Assembly (NCBI RefSeq): GCF_047946665.1
Contig: NZ_CP172312.1
Coordinates: 3,038,001-3,102,000, forward strand
Length of the DNA stretch: 64,000 nt
Source: Allohahella sp002354735
GTDB taxonomy: Bacteria > Pseudomonadota > Gammaproteobacteria > Pseudomonadales > Oleiphilaceae
Direction: 5' to 3'
In this document: positions 52,422 through 61,000 of the stretch, piece after piece
How positions within the stretch are numbered: the stretch's first letter is position 1
Layout: the number at the start of each line of letters is the position of its first letter
Notes under the pieces: model-generated
The model's input: the letters and a program-made list of their open reading frames with translations, nothing else
What the model was told of the DNA's origin: nothing
The model's database searches: none
Translations under genes and position numbers: made by a program

Positions 52422-54095
52422 TCAGTCCCAGCTCCATCGCTGAGATTTCCCACCATGAAATGGCCAGATATGGGCCCGCATGCCATCGCCCCAGAATGGG
52501 TCCTTAATATCCAGCGCCATATTTGGTGCATTGGATATCCGCCAGGAGTTGCTGGAGCCTCGCAGCCAGACCTGATTCGGTCCGCCGTGACAGTCCCACA
52601 AATGAACTCGCGCGCCCTTCTCAGTGCCAGCGCCACTGACGTCCAGACACTTGTTCGTGTTCATCTTGTTGCGAACGAGGCCTGCTTCATCCTGCCACCA
52701 AAGCTGGCTATCCGCGCCGTGGCATGACCACTGATGGACCTCTGTCCCGTTGGCAGTTTTGCGGCCGGCGAGATCAAGACATTTCCCCTTATCGTTGCGC
52801 AATTTGCGCCAGACTACAGCATCATCCGGATCCGGCCTTTCAATAGTGGGATAATCTCCCGTTCGCCACTGTCCTTCTACTGCGCGATCACTGTAATTGA
52901 CCCAGACAGACTCCAGTTGCAAGGCCCGCTTCGCGCCTTTCAACATCTCGTTAGCATAACCATTCTTTGGGGTCTGAAATTCATAATTCGCGCCTAGCTC
53001 ATTCTGGCACTGTGTTTCACCATCGCTCCACGGACCAGCCTGCTGGGTAATCATCCAGTCACCAGTGTTTATGTCCTGACACGCGAAGCGGCGCTCTACA
53101 CCACAGTTGGCATCATTGAAGCGGCCATTCGCCCAATGCTCAGCACAGTGTTCGTTGTCTTCCCAGTTATTCGGTTCCCCCGGCGACCAGCTCCAGATCG
53201 AAGCCTCCATTCTGGCATCACCAATCGAGAGTTGATCCAGTCCGATGACACCTAGACCGCAGCGCTGCGCCTCCGCCATCAACTCAGGCGTGATGGGCTG
53301 TGAGGGATTTCCGAACCAGCTCGAAAGATTGGTGAGATCTTCATATATCCGCACCTGATTACTCAGCACGAAACCCTGGCTGTATCTGGCCGTACTACAG
53401 GCCGGGAACGCTTGGAACGTGTCATTATCGGTTGGCCAGTTGCCCTGATAAGCGAATTTGGACCAGTTGGTGGTTGCGCAATTTCCACCGATGACCAGCA
53501 CCTGCTTGCCCGCATTGAGCACATCGGCTTTGCTGATATTCATTGGGAGACTGCTGCAGGCGGTTGGCTTGTAAATCAGCGAGCCGAGTTGGCGTTCCAT
53601 CTGCGAGATGATCTCGTCGTAGTGCCCATCGCTATGCTCTTCAATGTACACGATGAGCACCTCCTGATTGTTCGCTGGCTGCTTCAACCAGGTCGCCACC
53701 TCCTTGATGCCGTCTTCGAAACGACGATCGAAAGGACTGCATCCAGTGTGATTGCTTTGTCCGTGACAGAGCAACAGCGCCTTACCCGATGTGGTGGTTG
53801 TCCAATGCACATCCAGCTCTAGCGCTCTGACCCCCATATCCAGCTGATCCACTAGGCTATGAATGTGATTGGGATCATGGTAGCTGCCCAGGTTCTGGTA
53901 GGCCTGCGAGTTGTAGCTGTTGTGGGTATAGGGAAAGCTGATCTTGCCGAAAGGTTCTCCCATATCGATGAAGTACTGGTGGCGGAGCGCCTGATAGGCC
54001 CAGCCCTGACGATACTGATCCAGCGACTCCGCTCCGGCTAACGGGGTAGCCATAACGGCTGTTAATGCGATTATTTTTGAGATGTCCTTGTTCAC
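52422..54095 (-). CDS. Secreted PI-PLC X-domain phosphodiesterase with C-type-lectin-like and ricin-type lectin regions
   Basis: 557 residues, GTG start with AGGA seven bases upstream, signal peptide ('IIALTAVMATPLAGA'). The catalytic domain (about 45-290) has the two expected histidines, H58 ('YTHNSYN') and H111 ('LLCHGQ'), plus 'ALELDVHW' and 'GVIGLDQLS'. Residues about 300-412 look like C-type lectin segments ('EPNNWEDNEHC', 'GRFNDANCGVERRFACQ', 'WVNYSDRAVEGQW'). Residues about 425-557 form a ricin-B trefoil with QxW-type repeats ('SQLWWQ', 'NQVWLR', 'SQRWSW'). Predicted to cleave phosphatidylinositol-type lipids or GPI-like anchors outside the cell while bound to glycans. Substrate not shown. 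Confidence 0.85.
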   Translation of the reverse strand: MNKDISKIIALTAVMATPLAGAESLDQYRQGWAYQALRHQYFIDMGEPFGKISFPYTHNSYNSQAYQNLGSYHDPNHIHSLVDQLDMGVRALELDVHWTTTTSGKALLLCHGQSNHTGCSPFDRRFEDGIKEVATWLKQPANNQEVLIVYIEEHSDGHYDEIISQMERQLGSLIYKPTACSSLPMNISKADVLNAGKQVLVIGGNCATTNWSKFAYQGNWPTDNDTFQAFPACSTARYSQGFVLSNQVRIYEDLTNLSSWFGNPSQPITPELMAEAQRCGLGVIGLDQLSIGDARMEASIWSWSPGEPNNWEDNEHCAEHWANGRFNDANCGVERRFACQDINTGDWMITQQAGPWSDGETQCQNELGANYEFQTPKNGYANEMLKGAKRALQLESVWVNYSDRAVEGQWRTGDYPTIERPDPDDAVVWRKLRNDKGKCLDLAGRKTANGTEVHQWSCHGADSQLWWQDEAGLVRNKMNTNKCLDVSGAGTEKGARVHLWDCHGGPNQVWLRGSSNSWRISNAPNMALDIKDPFWGDGMRAHIWPFHGGKSQRWSWD

Positions 54096-54286
54096 GTGAT
54101 TGTCCTATTTGCCTGTTATAGTTTTTTTGTAGTCTTCCTCACTGCCCGAACAGGCTAGCAGATTAAGACTTCTGGCAAGCAACCCAGATGGGTGACTCAT
54201 TATTTACTGTGAACCAGCACACACTTTTGGAGCATCGACCTACGTAGACTCACGGCTCCAACAAGAAAAATTAATAGGATATATTC

Positions 54287-55285
54287 ATGAAACTAAAGGG
54301 ATTATGCATCATTTCAACGTTCGCTGGATGCACACTAGGCCTCTCCGCTACAACTCTAGCCGCAGAGACCTTCTGCTCCGATTACGAGGCAGTACAATCG
54401 GCGCCGACTCTCAACAAACCTGCACAGCGTAACTTCAGAAATTGGGGTAATCGCTACCTTTCCTGGGCGCATCGACCATTCCATATGGTCCATGATCAGA
54501 TCGTTCAGGAAGGCAAAGCCGCTACTATCGTCGGTAAGTTCGACTACAGCAGCGTTTTGCACAAGGACCTCGAAAACGAAGACGTTCATGTGTATCTCTA
54601 TGGCACTGGCAGTCAGCGTTGGGAATACCTTGGGGAACACCGAACCAACGGCGACGGCAAAATCTCGGTTCAGGTTCAGAAGCCGCAAGGTGATTACGTT
54701 GTGCGAATGGTTGTCGAAGGCGACCATTCAGAAGCACTTGGTTATCTCACTGTGGTGGGAGACGGTCGGAAGGCTGTATTGTTTGACATCGACGGCACCC
54801 TGACTCTGAGTGATTTCGAGGGGGTCGGCGACTATCTCGGCATCGACAACGCAGACATGCACAATTATGCAGATGAAGTCGTATGGGAGTACGTGTCGAA
54901 AGGCTATCAGATCGTCTATCTGACAGGCCGAGGCTATTGGCAGGCGAAGACGACTCGAGACTGGTTCAACAGGAACGGCCTGTTCGGCTGGCACCTGAGA
55001 ACCGATGCCAATCAGGACAACCCGATAAAGCCCAACACCCAACAGTACAAGACCGACTACATCAACTACCTGAAAAATGAAGTCGGACTGGACATCATTC
55101 GCGCCTATGGCAACGCCGATACAGACGTCCGCGCCTACGCGGCAGCCGGCATTCCGGCTTCGGAAACCTATATCATAGGTGAGCATGCTGGCATGGATGG
55201 CACGAACGCCGTGGACGGCGATTACGCGCTGCATTATGTAGAAGTTGCCCAGCCGTCACCAGAGGCTGGCTGCACCTGGCGCTGA
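54287..55285 (+). CDS. Secreted lipin/LNS2-type HAD phosphatase (putative phosphatidate phosphatase)
   Basis: 332 residues with a signal peptide (cleavage near 'TTLAA-ET') and AGGA eight bases before the ATG. N-terminal beta-rich region (about 55-155). The HAD domain has motif I 'DIDGT' (167-171, in 'LFDIDGTLTLSD'), motif II 'YLTGRGYW' (211-218), a lysine in 'TQQYKTDY' (255) and motif IV 'YGNADTDVRAY' (274-284). 'DIDGT-x-T-x-SD' and 'GN-x-x-TDV-x-AY' are the signatures of lipin/LNS2 phosphatidate phosphatases and of PITP-type LNS2 domains. Divergent from the PI-PLC gene with a 191-base spacer. Phosphatidate as substrate is inferred. Confidence 0.82.
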   Translation: MKLKGLCIISTFAGCTLGLSATTLAAETFCSDYEAVQSAPTLNKPAQRNFRNWGNRYLSWAHRPFHMVHDQIVQEGKAATIVGKFDYSSVLHKDLENEDVHVYLYGTGSQRWEYLGEHRTNGDGKISVQVQKPQGDYVVRMVVEGDHSEALGYLTVVGDGRKAVLFDIDGTLTLSDFEGVGDYLGIDNADMHNYADEVVWEYVSKGYQIVYLTGRGYWQAKTTRDWFNRNGLFGWHLRTDANQDNPIKPNTQQYKTDYINYLKNEVGLDIIRAYGNADTDVRAYAAAGIPASETYIIGEHAGMDGTNAVDGDYALHYVEVAQPSPEAGCTWR

Positions 55286-55303
55286 AACACCAGTACCAGC
55301 GTA

Positions 55304-55329
55304 GACTCACGCCGGCAATGGCGTGAGTC
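55304..55329 (+). terminator. Terminator-like hairpin after the LNS2 phosphatase gene
   Basis: GACTCACGCC / GGCGTGAGTC (10-bp stem, 6-base loop) followed by TTATACTCATTT, 18 bases after the stop codon. The T-tract is weak. Confidence 0.5.
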
Positions 55330-55417
55330 TTATACTCATTTGAGCCAGATCACCCGAAGAGCCTTGTTTGTTTAATGCGGAGGCGGAATTTGGAGAAAGG
55401 TATTGGGGGGGGGAGTA

Positions 55418-55441
55418 ACTCGCCCCTGTTCAGGAGCGAGT
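55418..55441 (-). terminator. Hairpin after the discoidin lipoprotein gene
   Basis: ACTCGCTCCT / AGGGGCGAGT on the minus strand (10 pairs including one G-U, 4-base loop), 13 bases after the stop codon. It is followed by a C-rich tract (G9 at 55405-55413 on the plus strand) rather than T, so termination is uncertain. Confidence 0.35.
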
Positions 55442-55454
55442 GCATCAGCAAGTC

Positions 55455-55976
55455 TTACTGAACAGCTTCTACTTCGTACACTTGATAGAGGCCGATATTT
55501 TCAGTAGCCGTCACACGAACCCTTGCGTAGCGGATAGTTTGAGTACTACCAAATGTGCACCTGAAAGTGCCGCCGCTCAGCTGCAATGATGAACATGGCA
55601 CATCACCACCCGTCAGGTCGGCAGTTCTGCTCCAGCTTTGTGCATCGGCAGAAACTTCGATGACCAGGTTCGGTTGTGTAGTCGAGAAGCCAGTGTTATT
55701 AGTATAGACATTCAGCTGGTTGATACTTTGCAGTGAACCGAGGTCAACGGTCACAGCGTCGTCGGTGATATTGCCAGACCAGAACATGTCCGGCTGCGTA
55801 TTGCCATCGATGACTACAGCTGCGCTATCGTTGTCGTAGGTGGCCGTTGCAACTGGTCCTGTTGCCACAGCTTCCGTGGTCTTCGTGCCAATGGTGCCGT
55901 CGCCGGAAGAACCGCCCGAACCGCCGCCGCATGCAGTGAGAGAAAGTGTTGCTAGTACAATTGGAATCAGTCTCAT
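55455..55976 (-). CDS. Small discoidin-like (F5/8 type C) domain lipoprotein
   Basis: 173 residues starting MRLIPIVLATLSLTAC, with a lipobox 'SLTAC' (acylated Cys 16) and a Gly/Ser linker 'GGGSGGSSGDG'. The rest is a beta-sandwich with the F5/8 type C pattern: 'ATYDNDSAAVVIDGNTQPDMFWSG', 'VTVDLGSLQSINQLNVYTN', 'VIEVSADAQSWS', 'RYARVRVTAT'. Such domains bind carbohydrate or phospholipid headgroups. The frame is open 19 codons further upstream, but only this ATG (AGGTG upstream) gives a lipoprotein signal. Convergent with the LNS2 phosphatase gene. Confidence 0.75.
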   Translation of the reverse strand: MRLIPIVLATLSLTACGGGSGGSSGDGTIGTKTTEAVATGPVATATYDNDSAAVVIDGNTQPDMFWSGNITDDAVTVDLGSLQSINQLNVYTNNTGFSTTQPNLVIEVSADAQSWSRTADLTGGDVPCSSLQLSGGTFRCTFGSTQTIRYARVRVTATENIGLYQVYEVEAVQ

Positions 55977-56108
55977 TTTTAAAGCACCTGGTCGAAAAGT
56001 GAGCGCAAGATACCAGCGAGCCTTTTTGGTCACAATACAGTCAGCTGAGATATGACATTGTTTTGCAATTCGTCGCGGGGCAGCACTTCAGGCATATAGA
56101 GAACACTT

Positions 56109-56744
56109 ATGAAAATCGTGTGCGTATCCGATACACATAGCCGCCATGAACTTGTTGCAGTACCTGATGGTGATGTTCTTATTCACGCCGGGGATTGCAC
56201 TGGACGTGGCAGCGGAGAGGATCTGGTGGCGCTCGACCGGTGGTTTTCTCGGCAGCCCCACCGGCACAAGATTCTGATCGCTGGTAATCACGACAGATTG
56301 TTCGAATCCGAACCTGCACGCGCACGCGAATTGATCACGGCAGCTACTTATCTTGAAGACTCCGGTACGGTAATTGACGGCCTAAACTTTTGGGGCAGTC
56401 CGTGGACGCCGACCTTCTTCGACTGGCACTTCATGCGTGAGCGCGGCGCGCCCATGGCAGAAGTGTGGGAGTGCATTCCGGCGAGTACCGATGTGCTGAT
56501 AACTCATGGCCCGCCTATGGGTGTACTCGATGAGGTGCCGCGAGGGCCGAATGAGGTCGAGCATACCGGTTGTGCCGATCTGATGGCTGCCGTTCTGCGG
56601 GTGCGTCCAAAGATCCACATTTTCGGCCACATCCACGAAGGCTACGGGACGAACGAGATAGATGGCACGCTGTTTATCAATGCCAGCTCCCTTGATGAGC
56701 GCTATCGACCAGTTAACCCGCCCATCGTGTTCGAGATCAGCTGA
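56109..56744 (+). CDS. Calcineurin-like metallophosphoesterase
   Basis: 211 residues with the complete metal-binding set: 'VSDTHSRH' (Asp, His), 'HAGDCTGRG' (Asp), 'IAGNHDRL' (Asn, His), 'THGPPMG' (His) and 'FGHIHEGYG' (His-x-His). The pattern is closest to the MPPED/YfcE-like phosphodiesterases. No signal peptide, so cytosolic. The substrate is unknown; neighbours are unrelated. Convergent with corA with 13 bases between stops. Confidence 0.9.
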   Translation: MKIVCVSDTHSRHELVAVPDGDVLIHAGDCTGRGSGEDLVALDRWFSRQPHRHKILIAGNHDRLFESEPARARELITAATYLEDSGTVIDGLNFWGSPWTPTFFDWHFMRERGAPMAEVWECIPASTDVLITHGPPMGVLDEVPRGPNEVEHTGCADLMAAVLRVRPKIHIFGHIHEGYGTNEIDGTLFINASSLDERYRPVNPPIVFEIS

Positions 56745-56757
56745 ATCTCTTCCGCCA

Positions 56758-57825
56758 TCAGAACCATCTCTTCTTGCGGAAATAGATCAGCATGCCGCCC
56801 ATCATGCCGACGATCGCTATCCACACAAACAGATAACCATACGGTGAGGCGAGTTCCGGCATATTCAGCGAACTCGCGCCTGGGTCGAAGTTCATCCCGT
56901 ACACGCCGACAAGAAAGGTCGGTGGTATGAATAGCACCGAAATTACAGTCAGTACGCGCATGACCTCGTTCAGGCGGTGAGTCGCGTTGGACAGGTAGAT
57001 ATCGAGCATGCCACTGGCGATTTCATGATAGGTTTCCAACAGCTCAGTGATGTTCACACAATGGTCATAACAGTCCCGAAGGTAGATCCGGGTGTCATCG
57101 GCCAACAGCTCCAGATTATCATCGCGCTGGAGCTGACTGACGATATCACGCTGCGGCCAAAGCCGTCTTCGTAACAGCAGTAATTGCCGCATCAGGAAGT
57201 AGATTTCCTGGACAATGGCTTTTTCCGGCTTCTCGAGCAGCTTGTCTTCCAGTACCTGAATATCTTCCGCCAGTGTTTCGACGACCGGAAAAGCATGGTC
57301 GACGATGGTGTCAATCAGGGTATACGCCAGATAGTCTCCACCCCTCTGCCTGTGCTTGCTCGTCGGCTTGCGTATCCGCTCCCTCACCAACAGGAAAGGA
57401 TCCAACTCACCAGTACAGAACGACACGACAGTGTGATCGGAAAGAAACAGGCAAACCTGCTCCGTCACGATCTGCTTGTTCTCGAATCTGGGAAGGCTGA
57501 GGATGACAAACGCATGCACCTCATTGACTTCCAGCTTGGCTCGATGGCCTGTGTTCAGAATGTCTTCGAGATAGAGCTCGTGAATGTCGAAAGCCTGCGA
57601 AAGCGTGCGCAATGTCGCGCTATCGGGAGCGCCCTGAACATGAATCCAGGTGATATCGGAATCCTTGATGAAGCTGTAGCAGGCGGCCGGCTCGATCTCT
57701 GGACGCTCGGTCAGACTAGCTGGGGTATAACTCATCATGTGCAGGCTATAGTGCCCATTCTTGACATCGGCCAGGGTACCGGGCTTGGTACCCGGCTCAC
57801 TATAAGCAGTAGGAAACAGTTTCAT
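56758..57825 (-). CDS. corA: CorA family magnesium/cobalt transporter
   Basis: 355 residues: large cytoplasmic N-domain ('ITWIHVQGAPDSATLRTLSQAFDIHELYLEDILNTGHRAKLE'), long helices ('LYLRDCYDHCVNITELLETYHEIASGMLDIYLSNATHRLNEVMRVLT'), then two C-terminal membrane helices with the pore signature 'YGMNF' between them and a basic tail 'FRKKRWF'. Forms a pentameric Mg2+ channel in the family. Zinc-exporting relatives (ZntB) share the fold, but the 'GMNF' form and acidic loop fit CorA. Confidence 0.93.
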   Translation of the reverse strand: MKLFPTAYSEPGTKPGTLADVKNGHYSLHMMSYTPASLTERPEIEPAACYSFIKDSDITWIHVQGAPDSATLRTLSQAFDIHELYLEDILNTGHRAKLEVNEVHAFVILSLPRFENKQIVTEQVCLFLSDHTVVSFCTGELDPFLLVRERIRKPTSKHRQRGGDYLAYTLIDTIVDHAFPVVETLAEDIQVLEDKLLEKPEKAIVQEIYFLMRQLLLLRRRLWPQRDIVSQLQRDDNLELLADDTRIYLRDCYDHCVNITELLETYHEIASGMLDIYLSNATHRLNEVMRVLTVISVLFIPPTFLVGVYGMNFDPGASSLNMPELASPYGYLFVWIAIVGMMGGMLIYFRKKRWF

Positions 57826-58026
57826 GGGACACCGAGGCAGCTATGACGGCGTGTAGCTTCCGAGCAAAGCGTCTACATGTCAACGGCCGCCTGGCAGCAC
57901 CAATCCCTGATGCAGCGCGACCATACGCAAGCCGCGCCTTTCACATCCTGCGCCAGGGTGTTTCACTACCTGGTTTACCGCGCTTTTCGATGATCGATAC
58001 GGTAACTACTCACAGAGAGGCTGAAC

Positions 58027-58048
58027 CTGTAGTTACGGATAACTACAG
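58027..58048. repeat. Perfect 9-bp inverted repeat spanning the amylopullulanase stop codon
   Basis: CTGTAGTTA, CGGA, TAACTACAG. The TAA stop (58033-58035 on the plus strand as TTA) lies in one arm. No T-run follows on the minus strand. It may protect or end the mRNA. Confidence 0.4.
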
Positions 58049-61000
58049 GCCTGAGCCCAGCCTTCGGCAACTGAATAGCAGCCACCTTTCTTCCTGAAAA
58101 GATCCGGCGTCTGATTCCCGGTTCCCGAAGGCCCTGCATCATTGAAGATGATACTGCTTTCCTTGACGCCGTCCGCCATTTGGACCCTGAACCAGCCATC
58201 ACCCAGGCTAGTCATCGGCACACCTGGCCAATCGGGACTGGGTGAGGCTGCACCGAACCAGTAGAAGTTTACCTGGTCACTCCAGTCGTCCGGCTTCTTG
58301 AAGTGGAACTGCAGGCCCGGCAGTTCACAGTTATCGCTCCACGCCGCCGAGGCAAAGTCGTAGCAGCCGTCACCTTCCCGATAAAGATCCGCGGTCTGCT
58401 CGCCCGCCCCGGCGTTGTTGAAGATGACGTTTGCCGCATCAACACCCGACGGCATGGTATAGCTGTACCAGTTGTTGCCGAGCGATTCCATTGCGACACC
58501 AGGCCACTCCACCGACACAGCTGTGGGACTGGTATCGAAGTAGTACACCGATGCGTCAGTCCATTCTGCCGGACTCTTGAAGTACACCGTGAAGCCAGGC
58601 TCCAGTATCAGATCTATGCTGCTGTTGCACGGCATGGCCCCAGCATTCTCGGCACCCTCGGGCAACACGAATACAGCATAGGTTCTGCCTGGAATAGTGA
58701 AGTCACCTGATGCCGCATCAAAAGTCGACATGCGCACCACATCGTCGCTGCCCGCGACCTGCAGCGGATGCAGGGTGAGTGGCAAGCCTGCCAGGCTGTC
58801 TGCACGATATGTAACGGTGTCGTCATCGGCGTTGAACATCACAACCAGCCCCTCATAAGCCGGGTCGAGATCTATTCCCGCACACTCGCCGTCACTGATG
58901 GTCATGGCGATCAGACCCGGCGTCTGACTCGTGCCAGTGTTCAGGAAGCCAAGTCGATTGATGACGTCATCTGCATTGTCCAGACGGAACAGGGGGCTCG
59001 AGTAGCGCAGCGCCAACTGCTCCTGGAACAGCGTTGCAGCGCGCTGAATATGGACAGGCTGGGGATCGATGTTCGGATTGCTCATGATCTCCCGCATCAC
59101 CGGCCAGCGCTCGACGTTCTTGTCTTCAGAGGGCAGGCCCACAGCCCAGTTGTTCGACTGGCCAGTGAAGTCGACCTTGTTGAACCAATCGCCGGCATCG
59201 AAACTGTCACGATCCATCGATTTGGACCGTAACAGATCCGTGCCCATCTGGTGGAACGGCACGCCCTGAGCCAGGTTCACGAAAGCCTGACTGAGCAGAT
59301 GCACACGCACACGCGCATCCATCTGCAGGTCGTCCGGCAGCTTCGCCTGGGTGTTATCCCACAGCGTTTCGTTGTCGTGCTTGTCCACGTAAACGATGTT
59401 TTCCTGCGGATCAGCCGTGTAACCAACGCCCGAATAATCAAGCCCGGTTGTGACTGTGCCTGTGTTGCTCACGAACGGATAATCAGCCAGATTGCCAGCA
59501 AGTCCAATCCTGATTCGATCGGCCTGGTCGCTCAAAGCGCCCGCACCTGGCGTTACACCATTAGGATAGGTCTCGTTTCCATTGGCGAAGCCCTGAGCTC
59601 TGCCGCGATCGGTGAAGTTTCCGCCGCGCACGCCGTCCCTCAGGCGGTCATTGAAGGTACCAACGCCGGTGCCAGCCATGTTGAACTGTGTTGCTTGTTC
59701 GAAGCGCTGTCCACCTGCAACCTCACCGAAGTCCCAGCCTTCACCGTAGAGGTAGACCTTGTCGCCCTCAACCCCATCCTTGGCTGGCGTGAGCTCTGCC
59801 AGTGTGGCCTGGATCTCCTCCATGACAGTTTTCGGATGGTGCCCCATGAGATCGAAACGGAATGCGTCAATCTTGTAGTACTTCGCCCAGGTGGTCACAG
59901 CCTGCTTCATCAGGTGCGCCATCATTTCATGTTCGGCAGCTGTATTATCGCAGCAGGTTGAAGTCTCGACAGCGCCTGAGGTCGCGTTAAGTCTGTGATA
60001 ATAGCCAGGTACCAGCTTGTCCAGCACCGACTGATCGGAAAGGCCCGAGCCATAGGTGTGGTTATAAACCACATCCACGACCAGTTTCAGACCGATCTCG
60101 TCCAGCGCCATCGCCATTTCACGCAGCTCGCGAATGCGGGTCTTGCCGTCAGGATCGGTTGCATAGCTGCCTTCCGGTGCGAGGAAATGGTAAGGGTCGT
60201 AGCCCCAGTTGAAACCGTCCACACCCGGAAATCCGTCCAGACGTGAATCGTAGTTGATGGCCTGCAGACGCTGGGTCACTGGATCTGTCGCCACCAGATC
60301 GGCAAAGACCTCGCCAATTGGCGTGTCACCAAACTCTGCACATCCAGCCTGCACGGATTCAACAGAAACCTTGGTGCAGAGTCGGCTGTAAGGATCATTC
60401 AGATCAACGCGATCGGCAGGATTCTCCTTCACTGACGCAATGTCGTTTACTGGAAGCACATGGAAGTGTGTGAGACCTGCAGCCTTGAGGTTCTCCAGAT
60501 GCTGCATACCCGCAGACTTCGGCTTGCCATTGCGACCGTTGTAAGTAAACGCTAAGTACTTGCCTCTCAATGCTTCAGGCACTGATTCGTCAGTTGCACT
60601 GAAGTCACGCACATGGCCTTCGTACAGCGTGATGTCTTTGAAGGCCGGCAGCTGCTTCACGAGACCGTCCCAACCGGCAGGCTTCAGGCTTTCGTCATTG
60701 GCGATATCCACCAGCTGACTGTAAAGCGAGTCGGTGCTCAGGCTGAGTGAATAAGGGTCGGTGACCTCATAGGTTTCGACTGCGCCACTCGCTGGCTGAT
60801 AAACCCTTACTTCAAAACGGTAGAAGAGATCGGTCCAGTCGCTGCTGCCATTGAAGGTATACAGGCCATTGTCGACCCGGTCAGCTTCCAATGTCTGAAG
60901 CAGATTTTTATCTGCGTCATACAGCTTCAGCTTCAAGGCTTGCGCGGTAGGTGCCCACACCCGAACCACTGGCAACCCGCCCTCGAAGACCGGACCCAGT

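Noticed and set aside
54096..54286. A Pho box controlling the PI-PLC / LNS2 pair
   Set aside because: One CTGTTAT-like half is present near 54113, but the second half at 11 bases does not match, so phosphate control is not supported by sequence.
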